Position numbers and translations under genes: made by a program. Shown here piece after piece: positions 58,501 to 64,000 of a DNA stretch of 64,000 nt. Numbering within the stretch: the stretch's first letter is position 1; each line of letters opens with the position of its first letter. This stretch comes from DTU019 sp050949825 (GTDB lineage Bacteria > Bacillota > Syntrophomonadia > Syntrophomonadales > Syntrophomonadaceae): NCBI GenBank assembly GCA_050949825.1, contig JBMNGL010000019.1:1-64000 (forward strand), given 5' to 3'. The notes beneath the pieces were generated by a model, which was not told where the DNA came from, ran no database searches, and saw nothing but the letters and a program-made list of their open reading frames with translations.

Positions 58501-61500
58501 CCGTTGACCGCAGAAATTTTGCCCAGGATAAGGTCGAAGGGCGACCAGTTGTTAATCACGATATCAGGAAGATAATTGTTGCTGTATACTGTAATATTGC
58601 CTTTAATGCTGTTGGGACTGGAGGAGCTGATGGCAAGCGCTCCCAAGTCTTCGTTATAAAGATTGCCCAGTGTAATGGTGTTTTCTTCCGGGGACAGGGC
58701 CGCTGTTTCCGCATAGGCATCATCAAGGCCGGAATATACTACTGTTCCATCCTCCTTGATATCAACAAACATACCGGCAGCAGCACCGCCCAGGTGTACA
58801 TTGCCGTAGATATCGACTTTACCGTTTGACGTCATGGTTCCTTTACGGTATTCCTGTGCATCGGAATAAAGGACTTCCTTTACCAGGACATCCACCCATT
58901 CGGTAACTTTTTTCCAGACCCATTTTACAAACCAGCCGATGATGGGGATCTTGCTGACCCACTTCACTAATTTATCTACCGTCCGCTGGATGGTTTTCCA
59001 GACCAAATTAACCACCGTGTTGCCTTTGGCGGTGGCATCCCGGAAAACAACCCGATCAGTGATCAATGGCGATTCGGCCTTAATACTTATATACTGGCCG
59101 GCCAGATCGGCGCCGCCGCCTACGGCAACGGCCGCTGTGCTGCTGCCGCCGGCCGAGGAGGTCGCATAAACTTTGCCGGTCAGGCCAACAATTTCAGCAT
59201 AGCTCTCGGAATGTATATACATATCAATAACGACCGCATTGATGTTCAGCGAGTCGATGCCACCCACAAAGGCATTATTGATGTTGACTTTGGTATTATC
59301 GGTGACGGTGATATATGATTCGGCCTGGGTAAGAGATCCGGCTGAAATTGTATAGGAAACAGCATAGGCATGCAGCTGCTGGTAGAGATACGAGCTTATA
59401 TCTGTATTTCTGCTGTTCAAGTAACTCTGTGCTCCGTTGCCCCCGATGGTTACGATCGTATCCTCTATGGCAGTAATGGTGGCTGTGCTCCGGTTATTGC
59501 CGGCCAGGGTACCCATGTGGCGATAGGCATAAGCATTAATATCGTTCTTGCTGGTGGCGGAGATCCCCAGGTCTCCAAACAACGCCGTAATTACAACTCC
59601 GTTTCCGATATCGGCAGTGGTGGTAGTTTTAATATAGGCAAGGGACGCCGTCCCGTCACCGCCGCTGACGATCCCGTATCCTCCCATGGTGGCAGTGGCG
59701 TTTTGTTTGGCCGTATCGGCCAGAACATTGACATAAATGTTTCCGTACCTGGAAACGATCCTGGCTCCATCCCCGACCGTAAACCTGGTATTGCGGTTAT
59801 TAAGCACCGTGGCAGCATAAACCGCTCCATAATCTCCCAGGGCAACTGCATTGGCATTTACCGCCGCCTTCAGGTTCGAGATGGTGGTGGCATAGATGTT
59901 GATGTCTTCCCGGGCTTCTAAAACAGCACCTGCGCCGACGGAAGTCTCACCTGTCTGAGAAACGACCGTGCTGGTTGCCGTAGACTTACCGACATCGGCA
60001 ATCCCTGCTTTACTGGCTGAAGTGGATGCCGAAGCGGTGATCGAATCTTCGGCGCTGAGCCAGATATTATTTTCGGCAGCCACGGTGCCGTCGATTTTTG
60101 CGGTGGTGCTATGGCTGCCCACATGGGTTTTTATGGTATACTTGCCGACTCCCACCAGGCTCACACTGGTTCCATGATTGCTGTATGCTTTGAGAGTGGT
60201 CGCGGATGCTGCCGCCACCTTGACACCTTCATCTGCTTTTGTTCCTGTTGATACGACCGTCGCATCTTTTCCCACGAAGGAACTGACCGTTCTTGAATCT
60301 ACCCTGGCTTCGGCGCAGATATCTGATACATCCACGCCGCTGACCGTAGTATTGGGCTGCTCGGCAATCGCAGTTGCAGTTCCATTGGCCGCAGCTATCA
60401 CGTCGACACTGCCTCCGGTAACATTTGCGTTGCCTGCGATGCTGGCACTGACGGTATCCCGGGCAAAGTTGGCAATAACTTTCACCACCCCGATACTGAG
60501 CAGGGTTACGTTGGTGTCCGGAGCCTGCGCCCTTGAAGTCACTGTGCCGCCCAGTTCTGCACCGACATAAACATCTCCGTCGGTAACCACGATTACGTTT
60601 CCTTCGATGTAAGCATTGACCGCTGATGCGGATTCTGCTGTAGTCAGATTACCGTCAGCGGTGGCCAATGATACGTTTGTGCCTCCATTGGCGCCGGCCT
60701 CGGCAAAAGAGCTGGTTTCCTTCAGTATGGAGAGGACCGATACCGCCCCGGTTGCGTTTACTGTTCCCTGGCCGGAAATATATGCGTTCTGAATCAGCTT
60801 CATGCTAGCCAGAGCCACATTTGCAGCCACTTTGACCCCGCTGACGCTGGTTTTTGCGGCATCGATATCTGCTGTAGCCTTGCTGCCGCTGCCTGTGACC
60901 TGAATGTCGAGGCTGGTCGCATTTACAGATCCAGCGCCTGAAACATAAGAGCTTGCATTAGCTGCTGTTGTGGCCCGGGCGAAATTCACATCTCCTGCGA
61001 CCAGGCTGACACCGACGCCCTTGCCCGGCTGGGTCGATTTAGCTTCAGAAATCGCCTTATAGGTGTTTGATATGGTAAGGTCGTTTACATATACCGCCGC
61101 GTTGGTACTGTCCAGATAAGCCTTGAAGATCCCCTGCGCTTTAGCAGTCATGGTGAGAATTCCCAGGCTGGCCAGAGAAACGCTGACATCATCATTGATA
61201 AATCCTGCTTTGGCATAAGAGTTGGCTATAGCATCAATGCTCAGGTTTCCATTCCTCTGATCGATGCTGCCAAAATCCGCTCCGCTGACATAAGCCTGGT
61301 TTACAGCGTTGGCGGTGGCAATGGCAATATTGGCTGAACCTCCTACGAGGCTTACATCAATGCCGCCACTGTTGCCGCCCAGGGAGGCCCGCGCTCCGCT
61401 GGTCGCGCTGTCCTTGTTCTGCCAGGAGTAAACGTTCACTGTACCGGTGGTTACAATGCTGCCGCCGGATATATATGCACTCTGCAGGGCGCTCAGGGTG

Positions 61501-64000
61501 GCATCAGCAATGCTGACCGCTACCTTTACTGCGCTTATACTGATCTTCGGGGTCTGAACCACAGCATTGGCGCTGATGATTCCTTCCGCTCCCACCGAAA
61601 CATCGCCGTCTCCCAGGATTACATTGCTGTTATTGACATAAGCTGATGCTACGGTTGCCGCATCGGCATCCGCATAGTTGCCTTCCACCGATAGGGCAGA
61701 TACTCTTACTCCAAAATATGGCTGTGCTGCAACCGCATTGGCGTTGGAGGTGAAATCGTTTTTGATTTTCAGGCTGCCGCCGTTTATCTCAGAGCCATCC
61801 ACATAGGCGGCAAAATCTCCCCGGGCTGCGGCTTCCAGCAAGGTAACACCGAGGGTGAGAAGCCCGGCGTTGAGCGATGTTTGGTTAACCCTGGCATTGG
61901 CATAGGATTTGGCAATGCTGTGTACAATTATCGCATCGTCGGCCGTTATATCTGCCCCGCTTATATAAGCACGGTTGGTGGTGTTGGCCGTCGCAATGGC
62001 CGAATGAACCTCCAGGCCTATAAGCGCTACGTTTGCTCCAATGCCGCCTGCGCTGCTGCCCAGCCTGGCCACGGCCCCTATATCGTTTCCGTTATTTAAG
62101 ATCGAGCTTACGGAGATACTGCCCGCATCGGCTTTGACACTATCCATATAGGCTTTCTGCACCCCTTCAAGGGTGGCCGTAATCACATTGACCGCTATCT
62201 TGATCCCGGCGATGCTGACTGAGGGTGTCACTATCCCTGCATCTGCCGCAGCGGTGCCTTTTGCCTGTACGGTTACAGCACCGGGAGTCTTGATGGTCCC
62301 GTCGCCCTTGATTGCCGCCTGGGCATTGGTGGTTACTTTAGCTGTCGCCAGGTTGCCTTTGACATCCACCAGGGCCGCATGAACCCCACCGATGGCCTGG
62401 GTGGTTTCTGCCCGGGCCAGTGATGTATAAGTGTTGTCTACCATGATGGAAGCGGCATGGACAGCCCCGCCGGCAGTGTCGATATAAGCCCTGAAATCTC
62501 CTTTGGCTTCCCCATAGAGTACGGTCAGCCCCAGGGAAGCCAATCCGATACTGGTGGCCGACTCCTGGATTTGAGCAGTGGCATAGCTGCTGCTATTGAC
62601 GCTTACCTTTAATAGCCCGGCCTGCGTCGTTTCGCTGCCTATATTGGCAGCCTTTATATATGCATAATTGACGGCGTTCGATATAGCCACCGCGGTATTT
62701 ATTTCAACGCTGTACATACTGAAGTTTACACCGGCATCGACAAGCTCTCCGTACCCTTCCGGGTCAAAGTTGCTGCCCAATTCGGCAGTCGCACCCTCAC
62801 CTGCTCCGTCATTCAAGGCTGATGTGACCTCTACGCTGCCGCCGGTGGCGATGGTAACGTCTTCTATATATGCCTTCTGCCCGGCGCTTAATTTCGCCAC
62901 GACGGTATTGGCAGCGATGTTTACAAGATTAACTGATATCTTTGGTGCCCGGGTGAGTGCTTTGGCGGTCGCGGTACCGTCAGCATTTACTTTGACTGAA
63001 CCGGCGGTAAGCATCCCTTCTCCGGTCAGAGCAGCCGAAGCGTTGGAAGCCGCGTCTGCCAGGGCCAGGTTGACGCCTATGCTAGCAAACGAAATCTGTA
63101 CGCCGCCTGCGGAAGGAGTAACATCCGCTGTAGCCCTGGTCGTATACAGAGTCTCTATGGTTACTGAAGCGGCTGTAACCGTACTGTTCTGCGGTATGTT
63201 GACAGTCGCCGCGAATGTCGCCTGGGAATAGGCTGCTCCCACCATGACATTGGCTGTGATCGCGCTTATACTTAGATTGGTGATTTCGGAAAGCACGCCG
63301 GCGTTTCCGTAACTGCCGGCTGTAATATTGCCGCCGGTTACATCAACGCTGGCCGCATCTATTTTCGCCATGCTCCTGGAGCGGCCGTAAGCAACGGCAA
63401 CATTTGCAGTTACTGTAATCAGTCCGCCCGAACCGGTGATCAGTTTCGCAACACTGCTTTCTTCTGTGTCACCGTTGAGCCTGGATTTAACCTCCAGGGA
63501 AGCTGCTTTTATGTGGCCGCCGCTGATAAGCGCATTTTGTTCGCTCCTGAGCAGGGCCACGGCGACAGAAGCCGCAACGCTTATTCCCCCGGCGCTTATT
63601 CCTCTTACTTGAGCCTTGGCGGTGGCTGTTCCGTTAGCCCCAACACTGAGGGCATAATCCGCGCTCAGCTTGCCGCTGCCCGATATCTCGGCGCTGTTGA
63701 CGCTGTCGTTGTCCGCTATGGCTGCGTTGATATTGAGGGCTATGCCGCCCACCGAAGCCGCCAGAGCTGTTGCCGATGCTGAAGACGAATTGCGCCGGCC
63801 TGCCACATCTCTTCCCGCATAAACATTGATATTTTTTGCTCTGACCGCTGCGCCTGTGGTATCTATCATGGCAACGTTTTCGGAGCCGAGTCTTACATAA
63901 CTGACGGTTACGCCGACGGCTGCAGCTCCAACTGTGGCTGCTGCCAGGAACGAGTTGGCATTCGAATTCATATAGGCATCTACGTTGATATCACCGGTCG
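49587..64000 (-). CDS. Giant repetitive SLH-anchored surface protein, N-terminus missing
   Basis: The frame is open from the stop at 49587 to the window edge, more than 4800 codons; the first visible Met (63971) is internal, since TGDINVDAY precedes it in frame. Parts, in protein order: five 230-residue Ala/Ser/Val-rich beta repeats (60.7-63.6 kb, signature QKAYI/QNAYISG); further beta-helix-like sequence; a Trp/Lys-rich amphipathic stretch near 58870-59010; a long mixed region; a helical region near 53350-54200; more haemagglutinin-like beta repeats; a coiled coil (51480-52150); a glycine run (near 50620); and three SLH domains (49600-50180) with FKDVKAADWYFSAIAYM and DAVIWAEEMGIIEGYG. SLH domains bind pyruvylated wall polymer, so the protein is probably a surface filament or adhesin similar to LktA-like and filamentous-haemagglutinin-like proteins. 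Confidence 0.88.
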   Translation of the reverse strand, partial: TGDINVDAYMNSNANSFLAAATVGAAAVGVTVSYVRLGSENVAMIDTTGAAVRAKNINVYAGRDVAGRRNSSSASATALAASVGGIALNINAAIADNDSVNSAEISGSGKLSADYALSVGANGTATAKAQVRGISAGGISVAASVAVALLRSEQNALISGGHIKAASLEVKSRLNGDTEESSVAKLITGSGGLITVTANVAVAYGRSRSMAKIDAASVDVTGGNITAGSYGNAGVLSEITNLSISAITANVMVGAAYSQATFAATVNIPQNSTVTAASVTIETLYTTRATADVTPSAGGVQISFASIGVNLALADAASNASAALTGEGMLTAGSVKVNADGTATAKALTRAPKISVNLVNIAANTVVAKLSAGQKAYIEDVTIATGGSVEVTSALNDGAGEGATAELGSNFDPEGYGELVDAGVNFSMYSVEINTAVAISNAVNYAYIKAANIGSETTQAGLLKVSVNSSSYATAQIQESATSIGLASLGLTVLYGEAKGDFRAYIDTAGGAVHAASIMVDNTYTSLARAETTQAIGGVHAALVDVKGNLATAKVTTNAQAAIKGDGTIKTPGAVTVQAKGTAAADAGIVTPSVSIAGIKIAVNVITATLEGVQKAYMDSVKADAGSISVSSILNNGNDIGAVARLGSSAGGIGANVALIGLEVHSAIATANTTNRAYISGADITADDAIIVHSIAKSYANARVNQTSLNAGLLTLGVTLLEAAARGDFAAYVDGSEINGGSLKIKNDFTSNANAVAAQPYFGVRVSALSVEGNYADADAATVASAYVNNSNVILGDGDVSVGAEGIISANAVVQTPKISISAVKVAVSIADATLSALQSAYISGGSIVTTGTVNVYSWQNKDSATSGARASLGGNSGGIDVSLVGGSANIAIATANAVNQAYVSGADFGSIDQRNGNLSIDAIANSYAKAGFINDDVSVSLASLGILTMTAKAQGIFKAYLDSTNAAVYVNDLTISNTYKAISEAKSTQPGKGVGVSLVAGDVNFARATTAANASSYVSGAGSVNATSLDIQVTGSGSKATADIDAAKTSVSGVKVAANVALASMKLIQNAYISGQGTVNATGAVSVLSILKETSSFAEAGANGGTNVSLATADGNLTTAESASAVNAYIEGNVIVVTDGDVYVGAELGGTVTSRAQAPDTNVTLLSIGVVKVIANFARDTVSASIAGNANVTGGSVDVIAAANGTATAIAEQPNTTVSGVDVSDICAEARVDSRTVSSFVGKDATVVSTGTKADEGVKVAAASATTLKAYSNHGTSVSLVGVGKYTIKTHVGSHSTTAKIDGTVAAENNIWLSAEDSITASASTSASKAGIADVGKSTATSTVVSQTGETSVGAGAVLEAREDINIYATTISNLKAAVNANAVALGDYGAVYAATVLNNRNTRFTVGDGARIVSRYGNIYVNVLADTAKQNATATMGGYGIVSGGDGTASLAYIKTTTTADIGNGVVITALFGDLGISATSKNDINAYAYRHMGTLAGNNRSTATITAIEDTIVTIGGNGAQSYLNSRNTDISSYLYQQLHAYAVSYTISAGSLTQAESYITVTDNTKVNINNAFVGGIDSLNINAVVIDMYIHSESYAEIVGLTGKVYATSSAGGSSTAAVAVGGGADLAGQYISIKAESPLITDRVVFRDATAKGNTVVNLVWKTIQRTVDKLVKWVSKIPIIGWFVKWVWKKVTEWVDVLVKEVLYSDAQEYRKGTMTSNGKVDIYGNVHLGGAAAGMFVDIKEDGTVVYSGLDDAYAETAALSPEENTITLGNLYNEDLGALAISSSSPNSIKGNITVYSNNYLPDIVINNWSPFDLILGKISAVNGQLGSPSLNLGDGVSYVLDTEIPSLTVVSHDETDLTFGKSVDVGDGNLTVAMNGGDLNTAADEGQGKPAAVWANRLKVEQAGNIGNADNRFKAYILEIPEIPGTDGIIKTMPARPTYIALEARGDIYAAFTHVIVYLQSEDYPANPALKLDEITAGGTADLLIKAPNALVYQGYANLDESIDVSQPGTRDTLVLLAGAADELIIYDLQGNETAYKIRPNGMLKINGAITIRGSHYHVGDSEITSDSGVTRKIAHYYLPSGDMVAVDRGTGQIVNVITFDGRVYNLDAITFMAGESEATIQFKQENFNVIYTYDKNGDLTDVSIDITGENLGNGGVTIYVETDPGELGWTLPDGTKVYYKNAFLKDGTEVQPVFLGMHGENYLYLLEPLYVDRPFYHVVEFKLAGEEYIFVEAHIYTKDELLNAAVVELGRGMLLKEAKQEAENILNGYNQSSFSAASTPAALAVAIQAELQTRLTDDWSFTVTARFTTKQITVTVGEGEEQKEETITIIKDIQISVSLTEVVAAGETPETAVINKTIDVEANKFETSLTGEDLTNTTESASGSKEYDKALGAKFAAGILGNRSGTIFVNKKEGIVDGLTVKNGAYNFNLVYSADHQAYLVEAGTYSGNEKNRYEELLGRYFVLSADTASIKVYELDQSGTGEIAITRDEYGNIVSSSLNGGYHVVNGGYLFVDDAAVTNANAGILYLIDRAVVVTPDGRVYPIAVEGNEVSGEMSDATVSFSPHMLQMTDSYGRLVYSVIQYQYRDPADYQIKYFMSSGPGEEAYDNIHNMLESWGYFYSNSLVAATAYRTVGDNAYEGYYYDTESVPVYDLRVPKTNAKGEILYSVFDVYTGKYLDGEYTADETTAYYGYQVNMIYRDIEGLNIVRPVPGGFTLTYTNPCRFSIPVDKNGYGIISEYVRVLLKDEDMFEAGTVFYLDENKNITALYSPEGEFYRYEQDTFYTPDNNEDQEIYTAYRGQGSGESLDLIAYFSAGSQTMLHEVMSGLYMATPDESGVTTFASAGGMNSFYAHTDYFAMDSTGNLVMLVKEILDNTYESTDEADLEFDGAAIMCIYDAAGELLLRILELTDGRIAFLFNDNTWIDSKGNTGFIPRPVNRTLSGYDNISKVQVNRVSAENVNISFAGANTVLTDDGNEGNINIISDNVIIVAEDSGSIYTADNPLAIAPNLTDTVNLRLIKTSSGGAYDASAYVVASKAGDNVNLHDTDIAGGGLLDLTVAGGDVAMNNVGINTGGTMNLTVGSGDITMNDVEVSGDLSAALTAGDVNMNEVSVKSTGKLGIISGEGDVIVDQVTADNTLQITTSDGSLLIKDEDSILTIGQHSTAAAGDTWVDIAGDIGTADLPFKVNIELNEAGEGQPVNVKNAVNIYLKQETGIASGDQTLPTYGRDENGNSGNHDEAVNALEADDETVNIVMPAQTAEEIAAQLSNGTLTEEQLLALISGILSGAEIKSLLGIDDTAVAALVSSLDALDTAELAALVSSLNLGVAGPETKLDLTVLYGDDPQEIEDLAVKLGLPAAADKDEILAELREKLGLADNASVEEIKAEYQIYYDGLLAQYRADVVDSYRASIEDKLDADSRLTDAEIKYLLDLGLSEEEAAITVLLAAALDAQQPVVESDDGAGNITYLQATDQDGNPLYVDGFDENGDLIQIPVYVMESRVKENTLFNAYWDSLTEEQKLDLIQAAWALADYPEADENANQPRILILNIGKSTGNSSIYNLGDIIVTQQEGTFTSEEVISRYGDVALTSPDIAGVEGKTNVYGEEISLTAETGSITGLNVEEKSWPLTTIANIEDEDKKNEAFGQTGGNTWVLIRNPNTGEIEMQFAIDYTAVRDLNIETATMITANASGDIEITEVTGDMGVNVIKSTSGRVILTAPGSIYDVRADGETSENIITGNGATITSVSGSVGTKQKYIDTDIDGTMQIAAEKDININDSGSLTLVADSSSGQVNVNTVADLTLSNTTGNLNIGAIAAGGTAVITSTGGITAGDKLGNNVHVKAASVSFAAGNGNIGTVDAPIDIDTDADGGGKLSARAANGGININELLGDLIIDTIISTGNGNIFIVAQGSIEVGTISSTGGGDVGLTAGNGDITETNGTDSIAAAAAAKTAAVQARSAANLAVAQAVILQNYVTNILPELLGRQAAQQALDTASNNIAAAGQELLEIQGCIAGANAELAIIQNEKDMADNELTNAESALTRAIADREALTDPTDIAAQDIIIAGLRIDVSAAQGIVNIKQTELNNKNAEIAALQNQASRLENETIPELTQIKNDAQNALDEIDAQLAQAQIDLVDAKTAESNSLEVTAAALENIAASKLADAAASGICTEGDLNLNLLNGGTIGQEDHALGITVSGGLTISAGQGATVNGLYLESGADLHLAPVAVNGDVLINSFGGIQGITGIFGTIIMADNAGLNSLGGDIGAAAHPLVTNVNGISATANNVYIKNQKSLVVDTVIGDTVNIDSAGNITAGTAAGGGNNNNIIADELILNAKGSVGTTDGRLVSDTDEITVNANSLYLDNKSGGLKINRINTSGTADILAAGGVIDNGSGRNIYVKNLSINAYGNIGESAGNPLDVIVPGAATAASTYGNVNLANWYKPGKPDEGGGGGGGGIKKPVIITDPNTGVTVSGQGIDNAAKLLVTTATEHSDDTCQTCQNIRELLKTGQAIVNYNISLTEEFKGKVMVSIPVGKEYEGKTLTIVYCQNGKLKSINAIVTEGMVSFETDTLTAYAVLNEKYTIIPYNGPYTTIDGKKYPLLEWRFKDVKAADWYFSAIAYMHALKIMAGVSEDLFDPHGMTTRAMLAVILYRLEGSPATAGAASFVDAEYGAWYSDAVIWAEEMGIIEGYGNNLFGTNDPITREQLVAILYRYTKGKGKDIGAFSDLSGFKDAGQVSEYAVDAMKWAVALGLIKGKDDHNIDPAALATRAEISAIIQRYVEIYNKVLLVDDDLLE
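49600..50180 (-). other. Three SLH domains at the C-terminus of the giant protein
   Basis: The repeats begin at WRFKDVKAADWYFSAIAYM, ASFVDAEYGAWYSDAVIW and LSGFKDAGQVSEYAVDAMKW; each contains the TRAEI-like TRAMLAVILYRL, TREQLVAILYRY and TRAEISAIIQRY. They anchor the protein to the cell wall in Firmicutes. Confidence 0.93.
51480..52150 (-). other. Coiled-coil segment of the giant protein
   Basis: About 220 residues of continuous heptad-like helix, rich in Ala, Gln, Glu, Asn and Asp: for example AVQARSAANLAVAQAVILQN, NEKDMADNELTNAESALTRA and AEIAALQNQASRLENETI. It interrupts the beta-helical part of the protein and contains a single cysteine (QGCIAG). Confidence 0.85.
60700..63600 (-). repeat. 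Five tandem 230-residue protein repeats
   Basis: The signature (Q-x-A-Y/L-I/M) recurs at about 63535, 62870, 62148, 61468 and 60780, as QNALISGG, QKAYIEDV, QKAYMDSV, QSAYISGG and QNAYISGQ. Spacing is 665, 722, 680 and 688 bases. Between signatures the order of sub-motifs is constant (AYISGADI, SYANARVNQ, LGVTLLEA, GDFAAYVDG, then KISISAVKVAV). The DNA copies are diverged, so this is an old duplication. Confidence 0.75.

Noticed and set aside
63969..63971. ATG at 63971 as the start of the giant protein
   Set aside because: The frame stays open upstream to the window edge with the same repeat-type sequence, and no ribosome binding site precedes it.

Overview
The window looks like chromosomal DNA of a monoderm, clostridial-type Firmicute of moderate GC. 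The evidence is SLH (S-layer homology) domains on a giant surface protein, strong AAGGAGG-type ribosome binding sites with ATG, GTG and TTG starts, a clostridial acc/fab operon using the flavin enoyl reductase FabK, and a Tad pilus locus with no secretin gene. The genus cannot be fixed from sequence alone. The 16S gene with a very long V1 helix and the 23S gene with two intervening sequences are distinctive.

Layout. 1-6.1 kb: an rRNA operon on the minus strand (16S-23S-5S, 5S cut by the window edge) with a clear promoter. The 23S gene carries an IVS in the helix-45 region that encodes an S23/IVP four-helix-bundle protein, and a second IVS without a gene in the helix-25 region. 6.1-13.8 kb: a minus-strand Tad/Flp type IVb pilus operon (flp, tadV, tadE, tadG-like, cpaB, tadZ/cpaE, cpaF, tadB, tadC). 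Its tadB reading frame is broken near the 3' end. 13.9-16.1 kb: a YitT-type membrane protein and an RlmL-type RNA methyltransferase, divergently transcribed. 16.5-25 kb: a mannose module with GDP-mannose pyrophosphorylase, phosphomannomutase, a GT4 glycosyltransferase and a probable (alpha/alpha)6-barrel protein. It ends with a convergent 1174-residue protein that joins a GT-A glycosyltransferase domain to a GH130 mannoside phosphorylase domain. 25-27 kb: oligoendopeptidase F. 27.1-34.6 kb: the operon fabH-fabK-fabD-fabG-acpP-fabF-fabZ-accD-accA, with a second FabK-like flavoprotein gene divergent from it. 35.9-49.6 kb: mixed genes, namely a PaaI thioesterase, a Nudix hydrolase, a 59-residue zinc-finger protein, a membrane-anchored protein with an SLH-associated type domain, an aminotransferase, a DUF362 ferredoxin-like protein, a PilZ protein, two cation/proton antiporters, an MFS exporter and an HTH-Uma2 fusion. 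49.6-64 kb: the 3' part of a gene for a giant repetitive adhesin-like protein, open at the window edge.

How the parts may work together. The best candidate for an unusual system is the mannose module. PMM and GDP-mannose pyrophosphorylase supply GDP-mannose, and two glycosyltransferase domains could build a mannan. A GH130 domain fused to one of them could phosphorolyse that polymer back to mannose 1-phosphate, the substrate of the pyrophosphorylase. That would be a closed make-and-recycle loop, as in a mannan reserve, but it is an inference. The Tad pilus, the PilZ protein and the SLH-anchored giant protein together suggest a surface-attached way of life. Several long palindromes and short tandem repeats (21.3, 27.05, 36.6, 42.9 and 48.5 kb) lie in intergenic positions and look like dispersed palindromic repeat families.
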